DNA of 21,449 nt from a virus, in IMG/VR virus record IMGVR_UViG_3300037493_004310, positions 1-21,449 of that record; one strand, given 5' to 3'. The position numbers and the translations under genes were made by a program. Under the pieces are notes generated by a model. The model searched no databases. It saw nothing but the letters and a program-made list of their open reading frames with translations, and was not told the DNA's origin. The number at the start of each line of letters is the position of its first letter. The first letter of the stretch is position 1. Below, piece after piece: positions 6,486 to 12,966 of this stretch.

Positions 6486-6594
6486 AGTAATACAGTTTCC
6501 AGAACCAAGAGGGCTGTGCCCATTGAGGCACGGTGGAAATCCACCATGACATGATTCGTTCAAGAGAGGGGAGCCAGCTTGGTACGGTCTGCAT
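6463..6594 (-). CDS. Putative Trp-rich micro-protein (43 aa)
   Basis: A short frame beginning MQTVPSWLPSLER and containing six tryptophans in 43 residues, with a hydrophobic aromatic C-terminus (SWFWKLYYFLLDRMG), which suggests membrane association. It starts 12 bases after a 13-bp element, the spacing seen for established genes, but the Shine-Dalgarno site is weak, and the frame ends exactly at the tRNA-Ser promoter. Too short for certainty; its position rather than its sequence is the argument. Confidence 0.45.
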   Translation of the reverse strand: MQTVPSWLPSLERIMSWWISTVPQWAQPSWFWKLYYFLLDRMG

Positions 6595-6606
6595 GAATGA
6601 GTATCA

Positions 6607-6619
6607 GCCGGGACAATGC
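6607..6619 (-). promoter_or_regulatory. 13-bp element, copy 10, with inverted half-copy
   Basis: GCATTGTCCCGGC adjoining the 6620 stop. Part of a 10-bp inverted repeat (6612-6621, 6625-6634). Confidence 0.9.
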
Positions 6620-7300
6620 TCATGGAGCATTGTCTGTAGTCTGGTCTGTAATATCGTCTGGATACTCGTCGCTGTACGCTCCAGAGTTACATTCATCCTC
6701 ATCGTCTTCGTGGAACTCGTATTCGCCCTCTTCGGATTGGAGGGTGAGAAGATCAACGGTCAGGCTGCCATTATAGATGGATCCGCTACCTGCACCGCTG
6801 TCGTTGTTCATAATCCAGAAGATGCCGTCCTCTCCGATTCTCGCCGCAGAGCAAGCCTCGCACCAAGCATTCCATGCCCCCGCCTTTAGGCTAGGATCGG
6901 CGCAGTCGAACTCACAGTCTTGCTCAAGGTCGATCTCGTCCGTACCTCCTATGTAGACGTATCGGACGGAGAGGATCCCCTGTGCGAGTGCGAGCACCGC
7001 CGCAGTAGCCATCTGCATCCCCGTATCCGATACTGTATCGCCCGCAAGTGAACATAATCGTCTGCGCTGCACAAATTCATTGATGGCATCCTCTGATTCA
7101 AGGGTGCTGCGAACATCGGCAGGAACAGAATCAGCCATTCCATGCAGGATGAGCTGGCGAAGAAAATCGTCCTTATCCTTCGCCGCTTCCGTAAACATGG
7201 TGTCGGATGAAAACTGACTATCCAGAGTCTGACCAAGTTCTGCGCGGAAGGCGTAGTCATTGATCTTGTCGAGCCAATAGTGATGGATGGTGATGCTCAT
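6620..7300 (-). CDS. Hypothetical acidic protein (226 aa)
   Basis: Starts at 7300 after a 13-bp element and AAGGA. The N-terminal two thirds is helical (FLRQLILHGMADSVPADVRSTLESEDAINEFVQRRRLCSLAG), with Cys residues at CEFDCADP and WCEACSAA, and the C-terminus is strongly acidic (EEGEYEFHEDDEDE). Such a tail suggests DNA mimicry or partner binding, which is inference. Its stop region forms a 10-bp inverted repeat with the next 13-bp element. Confidence 0.8.
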   Translation of the reverse strand: MSITIHHYWLDKINDYAFRAELGQTLDSQFSSDTMFTEAAKDKDDFLRQLILHGMADSVPADVRSTLESEDAINEFVQRRRLCSLAGDTVSDTGMQMATAAVLALAQGILSVRYVYIGGTDEIDLEQDCEFDCADPSLKAGAWNAWCEACSAARIGEDGIFWIMNNDSGAGSGSIYNGSLTVDLLTLQSEEGEYEFHEDDEDECNSGAYSDEYPDDITDQTTDNAP

Positions 7301-7312
7301 GGATTAATCCTT

Positions 7313-7325
7313 GCCGGGACAATGT
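7313..7325 (-). promoter_or_regulatory. 13-bp element, copy 11
   Basis: ACATTGTCCCGGC followed by AAGGA, before the 7300 start. Confidence 0.9.
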
Positions 7326-7326
7326 G

Positions 7327-7563
7327 TCAGGGACGGTCGGTTCCGATGTCTGCGGGAAGAACCCCGTCATATACATCGAAGGGCAGATCATTCGATTCAG
7401 TACGCTCGTTCGGCAGAGGGTGCTTCATTCTCTCGCGCATAAGCGCACGCAGCGTTTCCTGTAGTGATCTGATCTCTGCGGCGGCTTCGGTGAGCCAGAT
7501 TTTCGAGACAGGATCTTCGGAGAGTTGTGCAAGGGTGAGGAGATTGGAAGAGTGTTTATCCAT
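7327..7563 (-). CDS. Small helical protein (78 aa)
   Basis: MDKHSSNLLTLAQLSEDPVSKIWLTEAAAEIRSLQETLRALMRERM is one long predicted helix with coiled-coil character; the rest is extended. The ATG overlaps the previous gene's TAA (TAATG). Upstream GAAGAA serves as a weak ribosome site inside the upstream gene's last codons. Family unknown. Confidence 0.75.
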   Translation of the reverse strand: MDKHSSNLLTLAQLSEDPVSKIWLTEAAAEIRSLQETLRALMRERMKHPLPNERTESNDLPFDVYDGVLPADIGTDRP

Positions 7564-7862
7564 TATATCTTGTTCTTCGCCGGGACTGCGCCCATCTCAA
7601 TGAGTTTCATAGCGCCCTTGATTGCCCTGCGCCTACGCTGCCTAAGTGGAACGCATCTCACACAATCGGGAAACCTATGAATGAAGTCGAGTACGGATTC
7701 AATGGACGTGTCGGCGTTCATTATCGGAGCGCCATGAGAAGCCGATTTTCCCATGACAAACACCTCGTCGGCGGAGTCTCTGAAGAATACCAAGCCAGTT
7801 TCCGCGTTAAAGCAGATCGCCTTAACAGCCTTATCTGAAAATGACTTAGGTTCTGTAGGCAT
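7563..7862 (-). CDS. Hypothetical protein (99 aa), start abuts tRNA-Lys
   Basis: 99 aa ending VPAKNKI, where the 13-bp element is read in frame. A small strand-rich domain (AICFNAETGLVFFRDSADEVFVMGK) is followed by a helical basic C-terminus (RQRRRRAIKGAMKLIEM). The ATG is only 2 nt from the tRNA-Lys discriminator base, leaving no room for a separate ribosome site; tRNA 3' processing would give an essentially leaderless message. The next in-frame ATG is 36 codons in and would cut into the strand region, so I keep this start. Confidence 0.7.
   Translation of the reverse strand: MPTEPKSFSDKAVKAICFNAETGLVFFRDSADEVFVMGKSASHGAPIMNADTSIESVLDFIHRFPDCVRCVPLRQRRRRAIKGAMKLIEMGAVPAKNKI
7579..7591 (-). 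promoter_or_regulatory. 13-bp element, copy 12
   Basis: GCGCAGTCCCGGC, coding (VPA frame) near the end of the 7563 gene. Confidence 0.85.
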
Positions 7863-7864
7863 AA

Positions 7865-7937
7865 TGCCCCGAGAGAGACTTGCACTCTCCTAACACGGAT
7901 TAAAAGTCCGTTGCTAAACTACCTCAGCTATCGGGGC
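7865..7937 (-). tRNA. tRNA-Lys (anticodon TTT)
   Basis: Acceptor GCCCCGA/TCGGGGC, anticodon stem ACGGA/TCCGT around CTTTTAA (TTT), T stem GAGAG/CTCTC around the less common TGCAAGT loop. Discriminator A, no CCA. 73 nt. Read from the 7969 promoter, 31 bases upstream. Confidence 0.95.
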
Positions 7938-7968
7938 TTGATGAGCACGCTACAAGCACGTGAACGCT

Positions 7969-7997
7969 ATTGTAGTAAGAGCCGGGACGATGCGCTA
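7969..7997 (-). promoter_or_regulatory. Promoter for tRNA-Lys operon with embedded 13-bp element
   Basis: -35-like TAGCGC (7997-7992), 17-bp spacer, -10 TACAAT (7974-7969) within ACTACAAT. The 13-bp element (7981-7993) occupies the spacer and touches the -35, where a bound protein would block RNA polymerase. Confidence 0.65.
7981..7993 (-). promoter_or_regulatory. 13-bp element, copy 13
   Basis: GCATCGTCCCGGC inside the tRNA-Lys promoter spacer; no protein start follows directly. Confidence 0.9.
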
Positions 7998-7998
7998 C

Positions 7999-8760
7999 CT
8001 ATCGCCCAAGATTAATTCCCGCTGCCAGATCGTGCTCTTCGCAGAGGTCGGTAGCGATATGGTATACATAGGACGACATATACCAATTGTTGACATTTGA
8101 AGTGTTCTTACGCAGTATAATCTGCGCATGGGAGACGACCGTGAAGAACACATCATCTCCAAAAGCGTAATCATTTTCAAGTTCCATGCCTCCGAAGCCA
8201 GATCGCTCATCCTTACGCATCAAGAAGTGAACGCTCCGCATGACATCGCTGTGGGATTGATCGTCGTACTCGTTGCGAAGCAACTGTCGGGTTTCGATCC
8301 TGTCGTACCCAACGCCAAGCATCGCAGCGCGAGTGCAGAGGACTACATCATTTATGTCCCATTGAGGATTGCTCATCTGGAACATACGAACAAGATGCGC
8401 CACCTTCTCGTCTTTGGCGAGCTCGTTGGGCATCAAGTGAATCATCAGCGGCATAGTGGCGCAGATTCGTATCCATGCATCCACAATCGAATCCCGATCC
8501 CCTTCTGAGGGAGACTCAATCGAAAGGAACTTACAGATGATGCTTAGGCATCCCACGCTGCCACCTGAGTCCTGCATTTGCTGATACAGACGACCGTACT
8601 CCATCTCCACATTATCCCCCCTGCGGGGCGACCTTCCGACGAACGGAGAGTGGGTGCATACTCCGTAGCCATCGTAGAATCCCTTCCAGTTGGGAGCACA
8701 GTAGAGGAGGTAGGGAAGGGGGAGTTCCCGAACGATTTGGGTAGTGGATTGGCGATTCAT
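7999..8760 (-). CDS. Hypothetical protein (253 aa)
   Basis: Start set at MNRQSTTQIV (8760), whose ATG overlaps the upstream stop (TAATG); the longer frame lies inside the previous gene. Mixed composition with predicted helices throughout (FLSIESPSEGDRDSIVDAWIRICATMPLMIHLMPNELAKDEKVAHLVRMF) and a hydrophobic C-terminal half (FFTVVSHAQIILRKN). No known domain recognised. Last gene before the tRNA-Lys promoter. Confidence 0.75.
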   Translation of the reverse strand: MNRQSTTQIVRELPLPYLLYCAPNWKGFYDGYGVCTHSPFVGRSPRRGDNVEMEYGRLYQQMQDSGGSVGCLSIICKFLSIESPSEGDRDSIVDAWIRICATMPLMIHLMPNELAKDEKVAHLVRMFQMSNPQWDINDVVLCTRAAMLGVGYDRIETRQLLRNEYDDQSHSDVMRSVHFLMRKDERSGFGGMELENDYAFGDDVFFTVVSHAQIILRKNTSNVNNWYMSSYVYHIATDLCEEHDLAAGINLGR

Positions 8761-9182
8761 TACTTCATAGCTCCTGCCGGGACAACGCATGCCTCGCATG
8801 GAATTGCCTCGCTGATCGGCGCAGCGGGATCGTCAGGAAGTTCCTCTGACAACTTCTTCGCTCCACGCGCCATCCATGCCTCAAGGGGCATATTCTTCAG
8901 CCAATCCTGCGGGGTCGGGATGCGTCCCATGTCTTCAAGGACGTGCTGCTCACCGATGGTGCGAACAGGTACGGTGCGTCCATCACTCTTGCGGGTCAGC
9001 ACCGTGCCGAACACTTGTTCGCACAGAAAGATACCGAAGGACGAATGAAGCAGGGCGCGGTGACGAACATCTGCGACATGGCTCTTTGTCTGGTCGAACC
9101 AATCGTGGATGTGCTGATAATCGGAGGCGGCTCCACCGAACTTCTTGGCGGATGACTTGGCGTGATAGTAGGGGTGGCTCAT
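8760..9182 (-). CDS. DUF6915-like protein (140 aa)
   Basis: The start at 9182 follows a 13-bp element and an AGGAG site. The protein opens MSHPYYHAKSSAKKFGG, then DYQHIHDWFDQTKSHVADVRHRALLHSSFGIFLCEQVFG. The HPY-HA-SS-KK-GG, then IH-WFD-SK-H-AD-RHRAL-H...GIF-CE--FG pattern is what I remember of a widespread uncharacterised family (I believe DUF6915), including many phage members. The conserved His residues could bind metal, unproven. The last codons (VVPAGAMK) are read through a 13-bp element, and the stop overlaps the next start. Confidence 0.8.
   Translation of the reverse strand: MSHPYYHAKSSAKKFGGAASDYQHIHDWFDQTKSHVADVRHRALLHSSFGIFLCEQVFGTVLTRKSDGRTVPVRTIGEQHVLEDMGRIPTPQDWLKNMPLEAWMARGAKKLSEELPDDPAAPISEAIPCEACVVPAGAMK
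8776..8788 (-). promoter_or_regulatory. 13-bp element, copy 14
   Basis: GCGTTGTCCCGGC followed by AGGAG, inside the C-terminus of the 8760 gene. Confidence 0.9.
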
Positions 9183-9194
9183 GGCAATGCTCCT

Positions 9195-9207
9195 GCCGGG
9201 ACGATGC
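9195..9207 (-). promoter_or_regulatory. 13-bp element, copy 15
   Basis: GCATCGTCCCGGC adjoining the 9208 stop, followed by AGGAG. Confidence 0.9.
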
Positions 9208-9927
9208 TCAATCGGGTTCGGGGATGTGAAGACCATTATACAGTACGCCGCTCGTTTCCTGCCATTCCTGTTTACGCACTTCCATGTTGCACTCAAGATC
9301 GAATGTGAGATCCTTCAGAAGAATCCTCACCACTCCATCGTTGTAATACGGCTCGTCGTTGCCGAATCCAGATGGCATCATGTCGTACACCCATTGGTGG
9401 GCTTCAAAGCCATTGGGGAATGGAACATCGCCATCATCTTCTGCCTCCGAAAGCAGGGCGATATTGTCAACATGACCTTCGTCGCCGCCACCGTTGAAAT
9501 CAAAGGTGACTTTCTCGTATCCTGAGCGGTACAGGAACATCGCCTGTGCGAACGCCTTGCCTGTGCGAATGACCTGCTCGGCATGATAACTCAACTGATA
9601 ATCATCTGCATTGGTGCTCTTGGCGATCTCGGACAGGCGCAGGACAGCCAAGAGTTCGTCCTTATACTTGCTAACCTCGGCAGACGGAAGGGCGTTCAGC
9701 ATCTCTGGACAGAACTGGACAAGTGTAACGCAGAGAGGCTCGTCCTTTGAAAGCACGATGTCAAGGAGTTTTTCGTGACGCTTCAGAAACCCATCCATGA
9801 CGGGAGCGTAGACCGTGGCGAAATGCTCTGCGTATCCCTCTCGCTCCTTCTTCACGGTCATAAGGATGCTGCTGATGGGATCTGCGGACTTCTTGGATTT
9901 GCTTGGCTTCTTGGTTTTAGTGGGCAT
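9208..9927 (-). CDS. Hypothetical protein (239 aa)
   Basis: Start at 9927, seven bases after AAGGAG, which itself directly follows a 13-bp element; the start overlaps the previous gene by 11 bp. The first 20 residues are a basic leader (PTKTKKPSKSKKS). Most of the rest is helical, with an acidic glycine-rich patch (FDFNGGGDEGHVDNIALLSEAEDDGD). No catalytic motif. Family unknown. Confidence 0.8.
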   Translation of the reverse strand: MPTKTKKPSKSKKSADPISSILMTVKKEREGYAEHFATVYAPVMDGFLKRHEKLLDIVLSKDEPLCVTLVQFCPEMLNALPSAEVSKYKDELLAVLRLSEIAKSTNADDYQLSYHAEQVIRTGKAFAQAMFLYRSGYEKVTFDFNGGGDEGHVDNIALLSEAEDDGDVPFPNGFEAHQWVYDMMPSGFGNDEPYYNDGVVRILLKDLTFDLECNMEVRKQEWQETSGVLYNGLHIPEPD

Positions 9928-10939
9928 ATGATTCTCCTTGCCGGGACGATGCTTCGCCCTTTGTTCCTACCCATGTGGGCTTGATCCAAACGGTTTTGAC
10001 GAGTGAGTTCCTCTCCCCGTGGTGCTGCTGTCTCATGTGACCACGCCGCAGATGGAACCGTGGGCTTGCATGGTTTCCGCTCGCTTCATCGGATGCCACA
10101 GCTCGGGCAAGTGTCATCACCTGACCTTGCCAAAGTTCTCCCTTGTTTTTCTTGGGATTCGCAGGACGCACAAGGATAGGCGCAGGGGCGTGAATGTCGC
10201 CCACCGTGTTCATGGCAATCAGTAGCTTGACCGCCATCCGGAATGCCCATTGGGTCTGCTTGGTGTCTAGATCCACGGTAGGATGATCCTTCGGATCGAC
10301 GCGGATGCCCATGCGGTCGTACACCATGTCGCTGCCGTACTTATCCATCGTGTCAGACCATGCACCCTCGCAAGGCACTCGAACCCACCCCATATCGCCC
10401 TTGGTGTCGAGCATGGTTCCCTCAAGGACTGGTCGATCCTTGAGAGTTGTGGATGCACCGTTCTCCGTTCGCGTGAATGAGTTGAATCGCATCAGCGTGA
10501 CGGCTACGGGAGCCACCGTGATGGGTTCTCCTTCCCACTCCATGTCGTAGGGCATGTACGGCGGTTCTGTGGGCAGCACGAACATGATGCATTCGGCGGG
10601 GAACTTTATCTCCGCGAAGTCAATTCCTCCCACATCGGTGCGGTCTAGTGCGTCAATCAGTTCCCTGCTCGGGAAATAAGTGGGCGCATTCAGGGTTCGC
10701 ATCATGCTCACCGCATTCGCGGCGCACACTCGAAGATCGCGCGGGTACATCCCGATGATCGGGATGATATCTGGATGGAGAGCGGTGAACGCTGTTGCCC
10801 ACCAGTATCTCGGAGCCATGTATCCCGTGGGAGGCATGATCCTGCGCGGCATGAATCCATCGAACTGCGCCTTGAGGTTTGCGCTGTCCTCGATGAATTG
10901 CGCGTTCATTCGTAGTGCTAGTGTCGAGTTGATGTCCAT
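9917..10939 (-). CDS. Conserved phage protein with C-terminal RRGH/VWI-P-WVG module
   Basis: 340 aa. The last 60 residues carry SPRFHLRRGHMRQQHHGERN... VWIKPTWVG, a short conserved tail I recall from many phage proteins of unknown function; the Arg/His cluster is suggestive of nucleic-acid or metal contact. The N-terminal 250 residues are not recognisable. Start at 10939 follows a 13-bp element and GAGGA. The C-terminus is coded through another 13-bp element in the SSRQ frame and overlaps the next gene. Confidence 0.8.
   Translation of the reverse strand: MDINSTLALRMNAQFIEDSANLKAQFDGFMPRRIMPPTGYMAPRYWWATAFTALHPDIIPIIGMYPRDLRVCAANAVSMMRTLNAPTYFPSRELIDALDRTDVGGIDFAEIKFPAECIMFVLPTEPPYMPYDMEWEGEPITVAPVAVTLMRFNSFTRTENGASTTLKDRPVLEGTMLDTKGDMGWVRVPCEGAWSDTMDKYGSDMVYDRMGIRVDPKDHPTVDLDTKQTQWAFRMAVKLLIAMNTVGDIHAPAPILVRPANPKKNKGELWQGQVMTLARAVASDEASGNHASPRFHLRRGHMRQQHHGERNSLVKTVWIKPTWVGTKGEASSRQGESYAH
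9940..9952 (-). promoter_or_regulatory. 13-bp element, copy 16
   Basis: GCATCGTCCCGGC then AAGGAG; coding (SSRQ frame) in the 9917 gene. Confidence 0.9.
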
Positions 10940-10951
10940 GTAGCCATCCTC

Positions 10952-10964
10952 GCCGGGACAATGC
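10952..10964 (-). promoter_or_regulatory. 13-bp element, copy 17, with inverted half-copy
   Basis: GCATTGTCCCGGC at the 10964 stop, then GAGGA. GGGACAAT (10955-10962) is mirrored by ATTGTTCC (10972-10979), one mismatch. Confidence 0.9.
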
Positions 10965-11311
10965 TAACTCAATTGTTCCATCAGTTCGTAAAGCCCGTGC
11001 GTGTCAAAGGAGTCGATGGAAACCTCGGTCATTCCTGTGGCTTCGATCATCTCTGCAAGCTGGGCATCCATTTGCTTCGGATCGTCGGAGCCGTCCCATT
11101 GCATCGTAATGCAAGTCATGTCGCGCCATTCGCTGTTGTCCAGATCGCGGATAAAAACCCTAACGATCTCGTCCTTGCGGAGAAGTATCAGGGCTGCCAC
11201 GGGATCCTCTTCCTTGGAGGAACAGACCAACAGTCTGAAATGGGAAGTCCCTGCGGGAACGTTGCCGCTCCCGCAGGGATTGCCACCATCACTCACGCCG
11301 CTGTCGTTCAC
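10964..11311 (-). CDS. Hypothetical protein (115 aa), GTG start
   Basis: The best start is GTG at 11311, overlapping the upstream TGA (GTGA), but no strong Shine-Dalgarno site exists and the first 20 codons are Gly/Ser/Asn-rich and span a 10-bp hairpin (11249-11278), so the true start is uncertain. From residue about 23 the protein looks normal: HFRLLVCSSKEEDPVAALILLRKDEIVRVFIRDLDN, alternating strands, then a helical C-terminus. Family unknown. Confidence 0.65.
   Translation of the reverse strand: MNDSGVSDGGNPCGSGNVPAGTSHFRLLVCSSKEEDPVAALILLRKDEIVRVFIRDLDNSEWRDMTCITMQWDGSDDPKQMDAQLAEMIEATGMTEVSIDSFDTHGLYELMEQLS
11249..11278 (-). other. 10-bp perfect hairpin near a start
   Basis: CCCTGCGGGA and its complement (11249-11258, 11269-11278) separated by 10 nt, inside the 5' coding portion of the GTG-start gene. 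It could hold translation in check or mark an attenuator; there is no T-tract. Confidence 0.6.
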
Positions 11312-11958
11312 GCCGCCACCATCGCACCAGACCAAGCGTAGTTCATGCGGCGACCCTCACCCGCGCTCTCGGCGGTGACGAAATCGCTCTTGCGAAGCGA
11401 GGACAGAGCCGTACCGATCTGACCGCCGATGCTGTCGGGAACATTGATCCCCGCAGAAGCGTAGCACTCTCGCACCAGACCCTCAATCGCATCCGTACCC
11501 ATCGGGACGGACGAGTTCTGGAGGATCTCAGACACGACTGTCTTCACTCCCTTGCCGCCGGGGCCATGCGGACGGCGACCCGCTGTGCTGAGTTCGACGC
11601 TTTCACGGGCGACCTTCTTGACAGGCTTCGCCTTCACATCCTTCTTGACGGGCTTCGCATCCTTCTTGACAGGCTTCGCAACGATCTTCTGTGCGGCAAC
11701 GGGCTTGCGCTGCGGAGCAGGAGCCTCGCCCGTATTCATCAACGATCCGATCTGCGAGGCGACATGAGCGCGGAGTGCGGTCTGACGCTGCGTATCGGAA
11801 CCTGCCAGACGGTCGAACTCAGTCGTAGCAGTCTGGAGAGTCTGAGCGAACTTCGCCATCGCCGCGAAGTAAATCGCGGGAGAGATGCGGAGCGCGTTGC
11901 AGACTGCAAGCGGGTTTGCGGACGGGGAAAGGACGCTGTTCTGTGCTTTACGTGGCAT
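11308..11958 (-). CDS. Lys-rich linker protein with C-terminal winged-helix-like domain
   Basis: 216 aa from the ATG at 11958 (AGGAG, 7 bases upstream). An N-terminal helical domain (1-75) is joined by a histone-H1-like basic linker, about 85-118 (repeats of PVKKDAK / PVKKDVK / AKPVKKVA), to a C-terminal part, about 130-216 (GVKTVVSEILQNSSVPMGTDAIEGLVRECYASAG... LSSLRKSDFVTAESAGEGRRMNYAWSG), whose helix-helix-helix then turn pattern resembles a winged helix. That suggests a DNA-binding, nucleoid-like protein. No specific family assigned. Possible candidates for the dispersed-element binder include this protein, but nothing proves it. Confidence 0.75.
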   Translation of the reverse strand: MPRKAQNSVLSPSANPLAVCNALRISPAIYFAAMAKFAQTLQTATTEFDRLAGSDTQRQTALRAHVASQIGSLMNTGEAPAPQRKPVAAQKIVAKPVKKDAKPVKKDVKAKPVKKVARESVELSTAGRRPHGPGGKGVKTVVSEILQNSSVPMGTDAIEGLVRECYASAGINVPDSIGGQIGTALSSLRKSDFVTAESAGEGRRMNYAWSGAMVAA

Positions 11959-11988
11959 ATTGAAAACTCCTGCGGGGCTTTGAAAATT

Positions 11989-12013
11989 GCTTCCCTCGCC
12001 CGCGAGGGGAAGC
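11989..12013 (-). terminator. GC hairpin with short T-tract, upstream of the Lys-rich gene
   Basis: GCTTCCCTCGC and GCGAGGGGAAGC (one bulge), followed on the minus strand by AATTTTC. Between the 12064 and 11958 genes. May be a weak terminator or leader hairpin that separates expression of the two genes. Confidence 0.5.
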
Positions 12014-12063
12014 ACCTTCCTCAGACCAATGCGCGGTCATGGAGGAAGGAGTTTGCTTGTTAG

Positions 12064-12720
12064 TTACTTGCTTGCCGGGACAATGTTCTTGATCACCGTG
12101 ACCGAAGACTTCACCTTCGGCTTGCGGGGCTTTGCTGCCTTGACGGGCTTGCACCCGCGAGACTGAAGAGCGGCGTTGTACGCGGCTTCCAGAGCGGCGA
12201 ATTGATCGTCGTTCATCTCTCCTGTGATCTCGGCGCTGCCGTCAGCGACGAACACGGTGGCGACCTCTCCCATGATGGATGAGTTCGGGGATTTCGGCGT
12301 GGAGCCAATCGGCTCAAGCACACTTCCTGCACCGAAACGCTTCTCCCACATTTTGCGAATGTGTTCTGCACCACCCGCGACAACTGGAACTCCCGCCGCT
12401 TCGGATTCAACGGCGCGTGAGTGACGAATCGCAAGCTCAGAGGAAAGAGCCGCCGCCTGATCTGCGGTCAGTCGGGGGAATGTCCATTCAATGATCCACT
12501 CCGCAAGAGGCGCAGACTTCATGGATTCCTTCACGGGAGCTCCGATCTGGAATCCCGTGCCGATCACGGCAACGGTCGTGCCGCTGAAGGTCTGCTTGGC
12601 GTTGCCAATGACGAACTCGCGGTCGGAAGACTCTGATTCCTTGAGCGTCGATGTGAGGCTTGCCTTGCGAACCATGTTTGATGCGACTGCCGAAGCAACA
12701 CTATTGAAGAGACTGTTCAT
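12064..12720 (-). CDS. Hypothetical protein with basic C-terminus (218 aa)
   Basis: 218 aa; start at 12720 follows AAGGA. Central residues include QTFSGTTVAVIGTGFQIG and a long helical stretch (DQAAALSSELAIRHSRAVESEAAG). The last 30 residues are strongly basic (CKPVKAAKPRKPKVKS), then VPASK through an in-frame 13-bp element. First gene after the 12.8-kb promoter, so possibly an early, highly expressed DNA-associated protein. Family unknown. Confidence 0.75.
   Translation of the reverse strand: MNSLFNSVASAVASNMVRKASLTSTLKESESSDREFVIGNAKQTFSGTTVAVIGTGFQIGAPVKESMKSAPLAEWIIEWTFPRLTADQAAALSSELAIRHSRAVESEAAGVPVVAGGAEHIRKMWEKRFGAGSVLEPIGSTPKSPNSSIMGEVATVFVADGSAEITGEMNDDQFAALEAAYNAALQSRGCKPVKAAKPRKPKVKSSVTVIKNIVPASK
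12074..12086 (-). promoter_or_regulatory. 13-bp element, copy 18
   Basis: ACATTGTCCCGGC, coding (VPA frame) at the end of the 12064 gene, over 100 bp from the next start. Confidence 0.9.
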
Positions 12721-12776
12721 TGCCTGTCCTTTTCTAATGCCGTTCCCGTTTTGGGATTTGGCGTTCTAGGAATTGT

Positions 12777-12793
12777 TCCCCCACCGTGGGGGA
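12777..12793 (-). other. Leader hairpin near transcript 5' end
   Basis: TCCCCCA/TGGGGGA, 3-nt loop, starting within a few bases of the predicted start site of the 12.8-kb promoter. Likely stabilises the 5' end of the message. Confidence 0.65.
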
Positions 12794-12803
12794 GTTGTAT
12801 CTT

Positions 12804-12832
12804 AATTTACGCCGGGACTATGTGCCAGTCAA
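12804..12832 (-). promoter_or_regulatory. Sigma-70-like promoter with element in its spacer
   Basis: -35 TTGACT (12832-12827), 17-bp spacer, -10 TAAATT (12809-12804). A complete copy of the 13-bp element (12811-12823) fills the spacer. Should transcribe the 12720 gene and those to the left. Confidence 0.75.
12811..12823 (-). promoter_or_regulatory. 13-bp element, copy 19
   Basis: ACATAGTCCCGGC in the spacer of the 12.8-kb promoter. Confidence 0.9.
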
Positions 12833-12865
12833 GCGCCTCGTTACACTTATTCACAAATTTATGAG

Positions 12866-12911
12866 ATATTTTCCGCCCAAAATATCCTCCCCTTTTTTAT
12901 TTCGGGGAGGA
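12866..12911 (-). terminator. Two abutting hairpins after the VWA gene
   Basis: TCCTCCCC/GGGGAGGA (12885-12892, 12904-12911, 11-nt loop), then directly an ATATTTT/AAAATAT hairpin (12866-12872, 12879-12885). On the minus strand the first is followed by TATTTT. Together they probably end the MoxR-VWA transcript before the 12.8-kb promoter. Confidence 0.6.
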
Positions 12912-12940
12912 AAGGATCTGGACTTCTATATCCGCCCCAT

Positions 12941-12953
12941 GCCGGGACGATGG
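12941..12953 (-). promoter_or_regulatory. 13-bp element, copy 20
   Basis: CCATCGTCCCGGC, 14 bp past the VWA gene stop, with no start nearby. Confidence 0.9.
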
Positions 12954-12966
12954 TATTCCCCCGTTG

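Noticed and set aside
6323-6547. Minus-strand 74-aa frame over tRNA-Ser
   Set aside because: It is largely tRNA sequence and clashes with the promoter and the 43-aa frame.
12004-12037. Short frame starting MTAHWSEEG between the 12064 and 11958 genes
   Set aside because: No Shine-Dalgarno site and it overlaps a hairpin and the next start.
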